Below, piece after piece: positions 22,759 to 35,300 of a DNA stretch of 64,000 nt. This stretch comes from Lenzites betulinus. Its lineage: Eukaryota > Basidiomycota > Agaricomycetes > Polyporales > Polyporaceae. The stretch is taken from positions 186,001 to 250,000 of the forward strand of contig JABYQU010000018.1 in NCBI GenBank assembly GCA_022264855.1, written 5' to 3'. The notes under the pieces were generated by a model. It did no database searches, had not been told where the DNA came from, and saw nothing but the letters and a program-made list of their open reading frames with translations. Each line of letters begins with the position of its first letter. The stretch's first letter is position 1. A program made the translations under genes and the position numbers.

Positions 22759-24352
22759 TTAACGATATTCCGCGCCACAGTCTCCAATCGTCATGATCAT
22801 GTTCGCACTCTTGGACTGCCTCAAGATGCTCTCAATCTCCTGTTTGTCATGATCGGTGAGCGCGAATGCAAAGGCCTTGTTGTTCTCGTCGGCGTGGTCG
22901 GACAGCCCGAGACGTGCGCCTGATGTGCAAGGTAAACATTACGTCCTGTGTCAGCGGCGAAACGGATTTCGGCTGGGGAAGAAGACGCGGCACCTATGAT
23001 CACTGCGCCGACGAAGGGATGCTCGAGCACCCAGCGCACGGCAACGTTCGCGATGCTGACGCCTCCGTGGCGGTCTGCGATGCCCCGCAGAGTTCGCAAC
23101 AACATCTGGAACAGCTCCCACGTCCCCCAGGCCTCGAGTATCACATCGAGGTACTGTGGCCAGAGGAGGTGAGCTTCGCCGAAAAGACCGAGGCACAGGG
23201 AGTAAGCTGCTACCTTACGCTGCGAGGGGTTGACGCCGCCAGCGTATAGCTTGGGCTCGGGCTTGCCGAGCCAGCGGTCTGTCAGGAGGCCGCCACACTG
23301 TGACAGATTAACATCCTGATTGCGGGGATGTCAATGTTCTAGAGCGTACTAGCGTCCCATAGGCGAGAACCTTGATGTTGTGCCTCTCGCAGACGTCGTT
23401 CATGCCGTGGAGGGGACGGACATCTATAATCGAGAACTTCTGCTTGTCAGTACGGGCCTGTACCCTCGCATCTCTTCGGTACATGGAATATCAGGCGAAC
23501 CTGAACTTGGTTGGACACGACGCATCCCGGACCTAGTACGGTGCACACTTCATCCGTCCTTCTAGTATCAAAGTTGGATAGCCCGATCTGGCGTATCTTG
23601 CCCTGCGAGCGGAGTTGCAGAAGGTACTGGAGGGCGATGAGGTAACTTCTGTCCTCATAGTCCTGCCAGAAGAACTGCGAGGCGTCGCATGAGTAACAGA
23701 TGGACCGCTGACCGTAGTCGGAAAGGGCCTGCGCACCTGGATAAGATCGATGGTCCGCGTCTGCATGCGCATGCAACGCTCGTCAATCGAGGCATTGACT
23801 GCGTCCGCGGTCACTTCGATCGGATTGCGGACAGCCCACTTGGTGGCGCCAAATGGGCGCGCTTCCTCAGAGATATTCTTGATAAATTGGCCCTGCGCAC
23901 CTCGATTCAGATTCAGGTCTTGATTGACAGGGAGATAATATAGCTCACAAAGATATCCTCTGCAGGGCCATAGTGGTCGGCTGCAGCAATGTGATGTCAA
24001 CTCGGCGGTAGATCTACTAAGGTAGTCGTAAGAACGGCAAACGCACCCTGGTTTTTGATTGTTGAAGCGGGTCGATTTGGAAGCGTGAGTACCGATACCT
24101 GGTATATATATTACACATACCATGTCTGTTAAGTTTTTTTAGTGCCGAAGAAGATGATGGTGAATGATACATCGGAGGAAGTCTATACTGACCAAATGCG
24201 CTGTACCCTTTCGCCATGTAACTTGCCATGGCCTCGCGAATTTTGGGAACGGGGGCACTGCCCCACGCACTGCTGGACAGTTGCCACAGGCCGTTCCAGA
24301 TCCGGGGGAGCCTGATTCCTGGAGCGAGCGTGAATTGTGAATCGTCTTGCAT
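22759..24352 (-). CDS. aldo/keto reductase
   Basis: Predicted NAD(P)H-dependent oxidoreductase of about 348 aa. Exons: 24352-24193, 23980-23949, 23892-23737, 23674-23501, 23439-23350, 23297-23214, 23153-22964, 22919-22759 (1047 nt). Family marks: WNGLWQLSSSAWG at the N-terminus, ADHYGPAEDIF with the catalytic Tyr, PFGATKWAV with the catalytic Lys, GKIRQIGLSNFDT, LAYGTLCGGLLTDRWLG, NVAVRWVLEHP and a C-terminal LGLSDHADENNKAFAF. Most members of this subgroup read FDMADHYG; here the D-M pair is missing from the simple model and may sit on a tiny exon inside the 212-nt first intron (near 24121). The substrate is unknown. TATAAAA on the minus strand at 24414-24408 is about 55 bp before the ATG. 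Confidence 0.85.
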
Positions 24353-24978
24353 GCTGAGAGGTTGGAGTTCGCCTGTTCGACAACATCCCCGCTCGCTCTC
24401 GGGTTCGTTTTATACGCTGAAAGCTAGCGTCGGCATATAAAACATCACCGTACGCCAGCTGTGTTGGTAATGCCATTACAGCGGGATACCTCTTGTACAC
24501 CGAGCTGAACGTCATGCATCATGGGCGGGACTGCATCGGACGACGAGCGCGGCGGCATAGCTTTTCGAATTTGGTTTCGGAAGCGCCGTGCGCGGACAAA
24601 TAGGCGCTCTTAGCCGGTGCAAATGGCCGGAAACTCAGGTTTTTTGATCAACCATCGAGTGCTCGGGCCCGGGTAAGGGAGAACCTACATTCACACTAAT
24701 ATCAGGACCAACTGATATGCTGGCTCCACAGAACCTTCTTACCACAACCTTCGTATAAGAACGTACGGTCGCGCACCCGAGCCTTCCCAGGGAAAGCCCT
24801 CTACTACTGTCACCATTCTTGAAGACTCCACCTGTGGCGCAATGGTTGCTCCAGAGCACCCCGGAGGCTCCAGCGGGGCTACTACGGGCGACGTGAGGCC
24901 GGTGCTAGGACATGTGTCAGTACTATCCAGAGCCCTCAGGCTGCACGGCAACTGAACTCATACCCTCGCAGCAACCTC
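24353..24978. other. divergent spacer
   Basis: Shared upstream region of the aldo/keto reductase (minus) and the small unknown gene (plus). An ATG at 24842 opens a short frame, but it does not splice in phase into the downstream exons, so it was not used. Confidence 0.35.
24408..24414 (-). promoter_or_regulatory. TATA box of the aldo/keto reductase gene
   Basis: TATAAAA reads on the minus strand about 55 bp upstream of the ATG at 24352, a fitting core-promoter distance. Confidence 0.5.
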
Positions 24979-25591
24979 ATGGTGGATACCTTCATCGCCA
25001 ACGCTAACCTTGAAGAGTGAGTAAGTCACCGCGGACGTTGACGCAACTTACCTACCGCCTTCATTTCCGCTCAGCTTACGTGCCATCGTGCGAGGGATGC
25101 TGGCCACGAGTCCGCCTTCGGTTGCCGCCACATTCACGTCCGCAGCACGCCAACGACTCGTCCGAGTCAGAGCGACCGATGTCCCGGACGTCTCCGGCAT
25201 TTTTGCTGCTGTACCTGGAGAGAATGCGGCTAAACCGGGAGAGAAGCTGGACGACATCCTCCTCCGCGTTCGCACCCTCTACGGCTCGGGAATGGGATTT
25301 GCGAGTCTCAGGATCCTGGCCCGGGTAGTGGGCGCTACGACGGGACTTCGGTGGGAGGAGGATAGCGCGATGGAGGACACGCTTGCAATTATCGACGCCG
25401 ACATCAGCCAGGCGATCCAGAGCGCAAAGGAGGAGATAGATGGGGGTCGTGTTACGGATATCCAGGAGGCGCGTGAAGTCGTGCACGAGCTGCGCTCAGC
25501 GATTGCCGAAAGTCAGATGGAAGTAAAGAAGTGGGAAGGCGGATTTCCATTCGAGCGTGCAGAGTCAAGCTTAGAATATTGGAGGGTGTAA
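24979..25591 (+). CDS. small helical protein of unknown function
   Basis: Predicted 184-aa protein in two exons, 24979-25016 and 25075-25591 (555 nt). The first exon encodes MVDTFIANANLEE and joins in phase 2 to a long second exon beginning LRAIVRGMLATSPPSVAATF. The C-terminal half is rich in Glu, Asp and Ala (IDADISQAIQSAKEEIDG, REVVHELRSAIAESQMEVKK) and likely forms long helices. I do not recognise a named domain. The start could lie further upstream on an exon I could not place. It lies tail to tail with the JmjC gene. Confidence 0.6.
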
Positions 25592-26398
25592 CTTCTTCTC
25601 AGGGGTGCCTGGTATCTTGTAATTGCCGAAGACTATACAACTAGGAAACAGACTTCAAGCGCAGCGCCTTATCTCCGTAGCCTGTGTGTCAGCCATACTC
25701 AATATACGAAGCGAACAAATTTGCTAACCTATCATAATCCGAGGTAGCCATGGTACTGCGATCGGTGGTAATCAGACGTTGCGGTCTACACCCTAGTAGC
25801 CGAGTTATCTAGTTTGCACTTGCTGCCGTTGTGCGGCCCCCACACGGGCGCATGGCCGCAGGCTGGCGCTCTCACGGAAAGTTCAACAGACTTTGCCCCC
25901 ATGCAGATGTAAATGAGGCCGACGAGGTCGTGTGACACACGTCGGGCTAAATGCAATTTTCGTAACCTGTTGTTAGAGATTACGGCGAAGTATGGATGGA
26001 CCGGTACGCAGTCCTGACAAGGTCTTCAGCAGCTTTGACGTGGGATGCAGAGGTATCGAGCGTCGGATGCCTGCTGGCCGACTTAAACTGCCGTCATACG
26101 CACGGAACATCGAACGTCGACGATTGGACATGCCTTGTGAACAACACGGCAGCGCTGCCTGACACTGCAATGGAGAATATATTGCCAACCACAGTGGGCA
26201 TTCGATTCAACTATGTTGAGTACAGTACTAAAGATGGCACCAGAACGTCGAAGAGAATTACTCACCTCAAACTAGTGACTCCAATCCAGCTTGCAGGAGA
26301 AAATAGATTTGTAAGTTACGCACTCGTCTGTCTGTGAAGCTACAGTCAATGAGGGTCATAGAGCGGTAATTCGGTTGCAGTACCTTCGAAGGAATGGT
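25592..26398. other. convergent spacer, no supported gene
   Basis: About 800 bp between two convergent stops. One frame of 113 codons starts at 25996 on the plus strand, with no recognisable feature and no splice partners. I see nothing else. Confidence 0.35.
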
Positions 26399-28006
26399 TT
26401 AGCGTCTGGCCTTCTTGGAAGGGCCAGCGTCGACACTGCCTTGAACCCTTTTGCCTATTTGAGCTTTCTCTCCGGCCTTCAATAGTTCACCGCCACCTGC
26501 GCTCTTTTCCCGAAGGTAATCCCAGACCTGGGTGTCACGATAGGGGACGTCGAAGCTGTCGAGGGCATCCGGGGGATAGAACCAGTAGTTGAACGCCATG
26601 TGTACATCGCCGGAGGATGTAGACGTAACCTCATGCCACCATGAGGCTGGTAGGTAGAGCATCTCGCCTTCTTGAAGCTCGACGACGTACGGGTCGGTGG
26701 TTTTTTGGAGGCCCGGGAAGTCAGAAGGGGAGTACGTTGTGGGTAGCACGGCTGTCGTGGCGATGCCGAGGTAGTGGTGGAGATGGGCCGTCGCAATACC
26801 GGAGAAGGATGACGGCTCGGAGGGGCCTGTCAGTTCTCCCCCTAGTGTCTCCTCCAGACTCCCCTCGTCGCTGCTGTCCTCACTTTCAGCATCGTCTCCT
26901 TTCAGCTCGTCGCCGCCGTTGTCGGAATGGCCGATTCCCGTCCATTCTTCTCCCCCGTCTTCGTCGCTGCCCATTCTACCCTCCGAAGGGCCTTCCTGGG
27001 TGTCCTCAAAGTCGTCAAGGCCGCCCATGAGTGCGTCGAAGTCATCCACCTCGCCTTCGTCCTCGTGCTCGTCGAGCGTGACCTCGGCAAGCTCGTCCAG
27101 CGCTGCGTCGTGTGCGTCCAAGAGTTCCTTCATCTCCTTCGACTGGGCCTTTGCTTTTCCCTTGCCCTTGCCTTTCGCTTTGAGCGCGTCGATCTGCTGC
27201 TCTAGCGCACGTACACGAGCTTTGCATGCGACACGTTTGGAGAGCCCGTCCGCGCGTACGGGAATGTCCTTATACGCTATGAGACCGTTGGGGTGATGTA
27301 CAGCGAGTGTGCCATATGGATACAGGTTCTTCACTTCCGATGGAGGAAAGAGTACGAATCGTTTTCGGCCCTTCAGGAGGCAGTAGATGTTGTCGTGGAA
27401 ATCATGGTGCTGAGCATTTAGTATTAGTATGTGTATACACATGCAGCATGACAAAATCTGTCCCTACCAGTCCAGAGGAAGAGCCTTCGTTGGATTTTCC
27501 GAGCCAGAGATTGACTTGCTGTAAAAACAGGTTCCCCATGATGCGGGGAACGACGGGAAACTCCTTCTTCAATGCGTTCGTGGGAGGGGGGAAAACGGTC
27601 TCCGCGTCAGGCTCATCGTCCGAGTACTGAGTCGTAAGGTATGGATATGGGCCCTCCCCGCTACGTAGTGCAGCAAGGAACTCGCGGAATGACATCGAGA
27701 TACGCTCTATGTCGGTCCCGTACTGATGAGAGGTAGGGTGGATGGGCTCGACCATCACTTCAGCATCCCCGGCTTGGGCAGTCAGATAGTCGAGGTCTGT
27801 CTGTGATCCTCGTTAGTCAGTGTGAAGATGCTATGCGCGGACACTTCGGTTGCTCAAGCACCACTCACCCATTTCCTCCCCAGGAATGTAGCATCGTCAA
27901 GCAAGCCACTGACAATAACCGGTTTTCGTTTCGAGACGTATTTTAAAAAGAACTCCTCGGCTGGGAGGCTTGGTAGGATTCGCTCGAGTTGCAAGGTCTT
28001 TGGCAT
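26399..28006 (-). CDS. JmjC / cupin-8 domain protein
   Basis: Predicted 493-aa 2-oxoglutarate/Fe(II)-type oxygenase. Exons: 28006-27869, 27800-27468, 27409-26399 (1482 nt). It opens with RILPSLPAEEFFLKYVSKR and KPVIVSGLLDDATFLGRKW, the usual cupin-8 lead-in. The Fe(II)-binding HxD lies in GLHHDFHDNIYCLLKGRKRF; the distal His is in GEMLYLPASWWHEVTS. Between them is an insert of about 170 residues, first Lys-rich (KGKGKGKAKAQ), then strongly acidic with many Asp/Glu. The C-terminus is basic (GPSKKARR), a possible nuclear signal. Family members hydroxylate proteins or act in tRNA/chromatin modification; the substrate is not evident here. The intron between GL and HHD is required because the intron frame leads away from the domain. 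Confidence 0.88.
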
Positions 28007-28628
28007 GGTTGCGCTATGTACGCGGCCGTACGCTTTGATAAATCAAGGTCTGCACTGTATTCGAGAGTTAATACGGTTTTAAAAAGGTAGTAGGCAGCAT
28101 CCCCTGCGTGTTGTACCTTCGCTCGTCTCTTCCTCTTATAGTACTTGAGTTCCGCGAGGAGGGTGAAGCTGGTTGTCGATTGGAGGCCGATCATTTTGTC
28201 TGAACTATAGCTGGACTCGAGCGGCACGCGCTCCGTGTGAATATTTCAATGTCAATACCGAGTTAAGTAAGAAAGCTAGAGTAGCACTTATACAGATGTA
28301 GTTGGTATACATTTTGACTATAACGTATCTAAGTCAAGCGGTTAACTCTGTCAACAAGGGCCTAAGTGATGCTTTCATGCTCGAATTTGATCGCTACTAA
28401 TACTAGTAGCTAGCACTCTGGTTCATCCCGAGGTTTCCTCCGCAACCTCAGGCACGGCGAGCTATCCTCTCTCTGCTCTGCACCACGACATCCTGCTCGG
28501 CGACTGATCCCCTCGCCTCTCCCTTTCCTGCTAACCGCGGACACGTAACCAGCCTCGCCTGGCATGCTTACTTCGCTTGCTAGCTGAACTATACCCCGGT
28601 CCCCCGATTTTTGACGGAGTACTCGACG
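28007..28628. other. divergent promoter region
   Basis: Between the JmjC gene (minus) and the Ser/Pro-rich gene (plus). No clear TATA box or repeat; one minus-strand frame of 94 codons overlaps the JmjC start and has no features. Confidence 0.3.
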
Positions 28629-31549
28629 ATGGCAGATACGAAGAGGTCGTCCCAGATACCGGTGATGACTCCTCGCTCGTCGTCCCTGTCGTCACCTATC
28701 GGACTGGTACCACCATCCCGATACCCGTCGGTGAGTGGCAGTCCAACAATCCCGACACCTGCTGCAAGTCCTTCGCCGTCGAGCGGCAGCACGCCGTTCC
28801 GTTCTTTCCGAAACTTCCTGTCTTTTGGAGGTAGCAAGCACGGGTCCAGTTCGAGTGCTTCTGCCCTTCCGAAGAGCGCATTCACCAGCCTGGGGCCGGT
28901 CAGACGATCCGTCAACGTTGAACGCAGAGTCTCTTCTCCCAACCTCAACCCGTCAAGACGATCCGAGGACGAATATGTGCTTTCCATCGACCTGCCTCGT
29001 CCTGGTGGCGAGAAGTCACCCCATACCCTACGCCCGCAAAAGAGCAATACTGGACCAAACACTCCCAAGACACCATCCTCCCAATTATCCCGCTCGTCCC
29101 GCTCGGAGAGCCCAACCAGTGATACGCAGGGTATGTCACTCTTGACCATTATCTGTCAACATGATTATAATGCCCTCTCATAGCCGCCCTTGGTGTGACG
29201 GAGCTCTCTACGATCATAGAATCGGAGACCTCTGGCATTTCGAAACATCTCCCGAGCTTGGACACCTCACAAGCAAGCCACGGCGCAGAGAGCGAGTCGG
29301 ATGCCGAACATCAGAGCCCGCGTGGGTTTCTACCTTTGGAACTACAACATCTTCGACCCCCGCGAAACGACATTCGACTTGGAAGCAGTTCATCCTCGAA
29401 TGATACCTCCCCGTTAGACCTATCAACTTCCGGACTTACGCACGAGGTGTTCGCTGCTCTATCCGCTAGTCCAGGAAAGCAGGATTGGCTGCATGACATC
29501 GTTGTCGATGATACCACCTCCGACAGCCCTATCAGCCGCGAGCGCACGCCGGAGAATCCTGACGCCAGCTTCCACATGGATGTACTCGACTCTGATCTTG
29601 CGGCTTTACTTAGTCCCAATCGAATGCGCGACACAGAACCGGCACTACTAGTGGCTATCGACGCGATGCCCCCTCCCGCACCCACCTCATCACCGCCGTC
29701 TCCCACCGCCCTACTCCCGGCTCGAACCCCACTGGAGAAACCAGCTGTCACACCCGCTCGCCGACTTCCGCCCGCTTCTCTTTCAGCCGCTCCTCGCAGG
29801 CCGACTACTTCCACCCTTCCCCGTATAGTGCGCTCGGCCTCTGACAGGCCCGCATTCCCCATTGCAGGTACAAGTGGTATACCCTCTCCAACGAGCCGCA
29901 CACCCTCTGGCCGCGCGATGTCTCACAGTCCCGAGCGCCCTGCGTCCATGGGGTCCGCGACCAGCTCCCAGCGCCACACCCATTCACAGCGGACAAACTC
30001 TGTCGACGTACGGCGACCAAACACGGGGAACAGCGGCAGCACAATGGAGAACCGGACACCGGCAGCTCTGCGCCTTATGACGCCAGCGCGTTTAGCCACG
30101 CTCAGCCCTTCATCGTCCGCGAGTGGATCTCGTCCTCCACTGTCCCGCTTCAACTCGGCTCAGAGCAGTGGGATATGGGATTCAGAGTCTGTATCACCGT
30201 CGTCGCGGCCGCCCTCTTCCATCGGTACGGCTCCCAGTCGGCTTCAAGAGCATCGTCCCAGCCTGGACATTGATCGGCCACGCCCAATGGGTACGCGCAC
30301 CCGAAAGCGCAGCTCGAGCGTTATAGAACACCGCGTCACCCCCTCCACCCCATCGTATTCTGGCTCTGGCTCACCAGCATCGCGCGCTACGGATTGGCTA
30401 GGCCCTCGTACGCAGAAGGCATTTGCCGCGGCCGGACTGCTGGACTTCGACAAGGAGTCTCCCAGGAGCGCAAGTAGACCGGCCTCCCGATTCGGCACCA
30501 CCCGGAGTAGCGTCGAGCGGGAGCGTTCGCGATACGCGCCGTCGAGGATGGCGTTCTCAGAAGCAGGTTCTAGCTCCTCCTGGGGTGCTCGCAGTCTTTC
30601 ACGCGCTACCGGCTACGGGGAGATCGTGGGCGGGCCTTCCAGCGAGAGCATGTCCACGCCACGAACGACGTTTTCCGCTTCTTCGACCGCGCCTACCTCC
30701 ATCTCTGCGTCGTCCTCAAATCAGCACATGCACTCGGAGATCCAGGCGCTGCAAGAACGACACGCGCTGGAGTCAGGCGCGCTACTCAACGCTCTGGCAG
30801 ACTCGCAGCGGACGACGAAGATGCTGCGCGAAGAAAACGCTCAACTGCGCGAGCGCCTGCAGTTTCTGGAGGATAAGCTTGCAGGCGCCGAAGACCGCAT
30901 ACAGCAACTTCAGTACTCGCAACCACCCCCTCCAACGTCCACCTCTCGCTCCCATTATAACCGGCGATTTGCGAGCCCCGCCCTAACTGATAACCGGACC
31001 CTGCCCACACATTCGCGCCGCGGGTCTTTCCTACGTGCGCAACCAGAACCCTATGCCGACCTACACTCCTCCCCTGATTCCAGCTCGCATTCTCCCGAGA
31101 TGCCCCGGGAGCACTCGGAGACATTCACCCATTCCCATCGTAAACGAACAAGCATCGCGTCATCCGTATTTGCGCCCGTCCCCAACAACATGTCTATGAT
31201 CATGCAGGAAGATGGCGTTACGCCTGAATCCTCCGTCGGCGGGTTGTCCATGAACTCCTCGCTACATTCCTCGCCGCCCGGCTCGCCGACTATGGTCCTC
31301 GGCCGGGTGCAGCCGCCCCCGATCACCACGAAGGCGAGCCCGCGGGGCCCTCTTAATCATGCTGCGAACAAGTCGATATCCTCGTCGGCAGGCAACATCT
31401 CGCCGACGACTGCGAATTTCTCCATGTTGAGTGGATCGCCAGGGAGCCTGAACCTTCGCCCTGAGCATGAGCTCCATCTAGGCGATATGCCTAACCTAGA
31501 CCTCGCTGGCGATGGGCTCGAGGACTGGGGTGAAGATGGAGACCAATAA
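28629..31549 (+). CDS. Ser/Pro-rich protein with one coiled coil
   Basis: Predicted 955-aa protein, exons 28629-29130 and 29184-31549 (2868 nt). Most of the chain is low-complexity Ser, Pro, Thr and Arg with many SP/TP sites, so it is probably disordered and phosphorylated. A single coiled coil lies near residues 680-745: HSEIQALQERHALESG, then KMLREENAQLRERLQFLEDK. A conserved-looking patch is TDWLGPRTQKAFAAAGLLDF. The C-terminus is acidic (GLEDWGEDGDQ). The architecture resembles fungal cell-polarity or cytoskeletal scaffold proteins, but I do not recognise a specific orthologue. The ATG at 28629 is the first in frame. Confidence 0.75.
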
Positions 31550-32307
31550 GCCACTGTCGCCTCTATGCCCCACTCTCTCTCTCCTTCGCCTTCCTGCTAT
31601 CTGCGCTTCTAATCCCGGCTTCGTCTTCGTCTGCGCTTCCGTCATCCTCCATCATCTTCGTCTTCTTGTGCACATACCCTCCATCACATTCGCCTTCTCA
31701 TATATATACCCTCCGGAACGGCAGGATGTCTCTTCACTTCGTCTTCGGTTGTAAATGGTGGTACAGTTTGACCCGCGTTCGTCTTCGCGCTACGCTCCTT
31801 TGCACAGGCCCGCTCGTTTCCCCTTATCTCACATGCATCGTATAATATACTTAGACCGTCCACGCATTGCTGTCGGTGCCCGTTGTACCCCTCATCATGT
31901 TTGTCTAGTTCTCCGCCGTCATTGTACTGTACGTAGCCACCTATTTGCCTGTGATGCCCGTAGCGGCGGGCGTCCATGCCTGAGATATCTCGATGGCGAT
32001 TAACGTGACCAGGAAGTCTCTGACGCGCCTGAGGCCTCTCAGCTGGCTGCGGCTCTGCGTCGGCGCTGCGCGACTTTTACCGTGCCCGAAGGGTTGCCAT
32101 CAAAATCACTGTTTAACGTTTAATGCTCGACCGTGGCCTCCACGACATTGTGTGCTCAGCTGTATGTGTTGTTTCTTACGGCGCGACATTTTGAACACTA
32201 CTATTTGCAAACCCACTGACGGCGATACTCAGGCTCCCGAAGCCTACACAGCCTGCACACAGAAAATCATCCTTTTGTCCACACCATAAAGTTCCTCGCG
32301 CCCACGA
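31550..32307. other. intergenic
   Basis: Pyrimidine-rich stretch after the Ser/Pro-rich gene, probably its 3' UTR, then the promoter of the interrupted F-box gene. No gene seen. Confidence 0.35.
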
Positions 32308-35300
32308 ATGACGACCTATGGTGTCTTAGGTGACACTCGGATGAAGTCTGATACACCTTTGGAATTGCCTGCGGCGATGATATCTCAGCAACGCGGGTCG
32401 TCAGTGTCTCAAGCGGAGCTGCCCAACGAAATATGGCGTCTTATTATCGAGTTCCTGCCCAAGGCCGATCAGAGGACGGCCCTTGCTGTATCCCGACTAC
32501 TCCACGACATATCCCGTGCTTGTCTCTTCGCCCATCTTGTCATCACCTTTGGTGTGTGGACTGGAGAACCTTGGGCCGATGACCCAGAATTGGGAGAAGC
32601 CACTGTGGGCGCGAAAGATGGTGGGCGCTACGACTATATCGGGTGATTAGTTCCGATCACCAGGCAAAGTGTGGACTAAGTAGTGGGTAGTGAAATTAGT
32701 AGTGAACGGACCTTTTCGGAGTTTCACTAGTTAAGGTAGTGATTATTACCTTGGACCATTCAACACTTAGCGCTCGAAAGATATCGGGGTAGGAACAAAT
32801 ATGAGCAAATACTACTTGCGAGCGTCTGGAGGATCTGCACTTGACGACCGTTGTCTCTCTTGTCCTCATCCCTCTCTGAGTCTCTCCGAGTCGGCTCAGA
32901 TCTGCGTCTATATGTTTCAATGTCTCTTGGCAATCGTCCACCGGTCGCGCGTTCTGCTGTCGCGCGTTCTGTCTCGTGTTCTTTGACCTAGTCCGGGCTC
33001 TTTTCGCTACTCCCTGTCTCCCGACCTGCGGTGCGATTCTCATGGCTGGTCTAGCAGTCTTAATGCTCGGGATCTGACGACATATACCACCCTTATCGCT
33101 AATGTGCTCTCTGCGCTCGTTCAACTGCTTTACGGCCCCAGTACTGCTGTGCTCTAGCCTCCCTGAGTCGACGTCCAGGCTTTCAACCTACGTATGTTCA
33201 TTGCTTTACAGACTCGCTTGTTGCTCTGCACTCTCGACTACGCTCCCCGGTCAGCTGTCTGCGTGTTCATATCCTGGCTTCAGCACCCCGCCTGCCTCTC
33301 CCTCAGGCTCTTCCATGCACGCTTGCAATCCCATTCCTCCTGTGTACGTCCCATGTGAGTCTTAATTATGTGTGGTCTGTTGCCCCGTGGGGGCTTCGCT
33401 GCCCGTCTGCATGCCCCATCCCCGGTCTGTATACCCCACCGCCCATCCGTGCATCTCCCCCATGCCGCGACGCCTTCATCCATCTCCCCACGCTACGCCC
33501 CACCCCTCCATGAAACCTCACACCCCGCCCACCCTCACATCGCTCCCTCCCCCCTCTACATCTTCCCGCATTCGAACCGCTATACCCAGCATACGCCTGA
33601 GCTGTATGAACCATGGCTTGCCCACGCCCACTGCATATGAATAGTAGATTTCGTGTATAATTGCCGGTTCAAATAAGAATTTCTTTGAACATTTGTATCT
33701 AGCAACATGTGTGATACATGGCATAGTGAAAAGTAGCATTGGCGATGTAGCAAATCACCCAGTACCGAGGTCCAAAATTCAACCAGAAGAAGGCGTGCAG
33801 TCACTACTTTTCGAATTCACCAACATAGTGAAGTACGGCAAAATCTGGTTGAAAATTCCCGCTTATTGCACCAACAAAAGTGGTGATTGTACCCCGGCGT
33901 CAGACCGCGGAAGTATGGATAACCCCCACTTTTTGTAGACGTTTATCCTACTTTGGGCATGGTGATAAACAGTTGAATTTCACAACGTATCAGTCGCTCA
34001 GTGAGCCCGGCGATACAAGGAGATGATCGACTTGCGCGACACGCGCAGTTGGCAGATCTTGCGTCACATCAAACTGGATCCGTCATTCGCGAAAGTAGTC
34101 AAGAAACTGTACGTCAGAGCGTACGCTACTGATGCCATTGCTATATACGAGCGCGGTAAGCACGCTAGCATTGCATCCCAATTTGAGGTCAAGCTATAGC
34201 GACTCATCCTCTTGCATCGATTTAGAATGTCTCATCGACGCGTTGGAGGCGCTGCCGAGCTTGACGGCGTTCATCTACGACGGAGTGCGTCCGCTGCTCC
34301 ATGCGCGCACCATCGAAGCTCTCGCGAAAGGCTCCGGATCCATGTTGACGGAATTCCGTGCCCCGTGAGTCTTATGTTCACTTGTTGGTATGCCTTCTAA
34401 TCGCCAGAAGGCCTCATCTCGCAGAAGAATGGATCCGCCCGGCAGCGTTTGCACGCTTGACTAGACTGGAATCATTCAGTGTGGTGAAAGATAACTTCAG
34501 CGAAAAAGAAAAGCATGATGAGGATGAAAACGAAGACGAAGTGTCAGCGATGGCGTCTCTACCGGAACACAAGGCGATCCAAGACTGTGCGGCAAAGATC
34601 GCAGAGAACGGAACGTTGCGCCGCCTCCACGTCTCCGGCGAATCCATCTGCTCCCTCCCCCTTCGCCACTTTGGGAATCTCAAGGAGCTTGACATACAAC
34701 ACCCTGAAACATTCGCCGCCTTCGAACTCGTTCTCCATCATTGTGGTCCCCAGCTGGAGTCTCTCTCTTTGGTTTTAGCTAGCCTGGGATTGGAGAAGTC
34801 CCTATGTGCGGCGCTCGCGTCCGACCCAAAGGCGGTGCCTAACCTACGGTCCTTCAAGCTCATCACACCGGATGAATACCGCTCATCATGGGTGAACCCA
34901 CACTCACCTGCTATACATAAATTTCTTGCCAACAAGCGTTTGCGACGTCTGGACATCAATACCGAGATGTATGACGCACACCCGGGCGCGCACCCGCGGC
35001 TCTTCGACCATCTGGCGGACTTTCCGGAGCTTGAGATCTTGGGAATGACCTACGCCGGGGAGCGAGTCACGAGTGGGGATCTCCGAACGCTCGACGCAGC
35101 GCTTCCCTTGGGCCTGAAGGCGCTGCTCATATACTACGACGTCGAAGTGGACGATGTGCCCATGAGCGAGTGGATAGACATGGTATGGCTCACTTTCTCC
35201 GAGTCAACATGGCACCTCTGGTCTCGACAGCTAATAAAACACCCTCGACCCAGCTTCGTAAACGCCAATCTCTACAATATCTGCATATCATAAACTGTGG

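Noticed and set aside
32632..34008. Long intron rather than insertion in the F-box gene
   Set aside because: No donor/acceptor pair restores the frame: an in-frame TGA lies just before GGCGATAC and no AG follows it before the coding part. The border duplication fits an insertion better.
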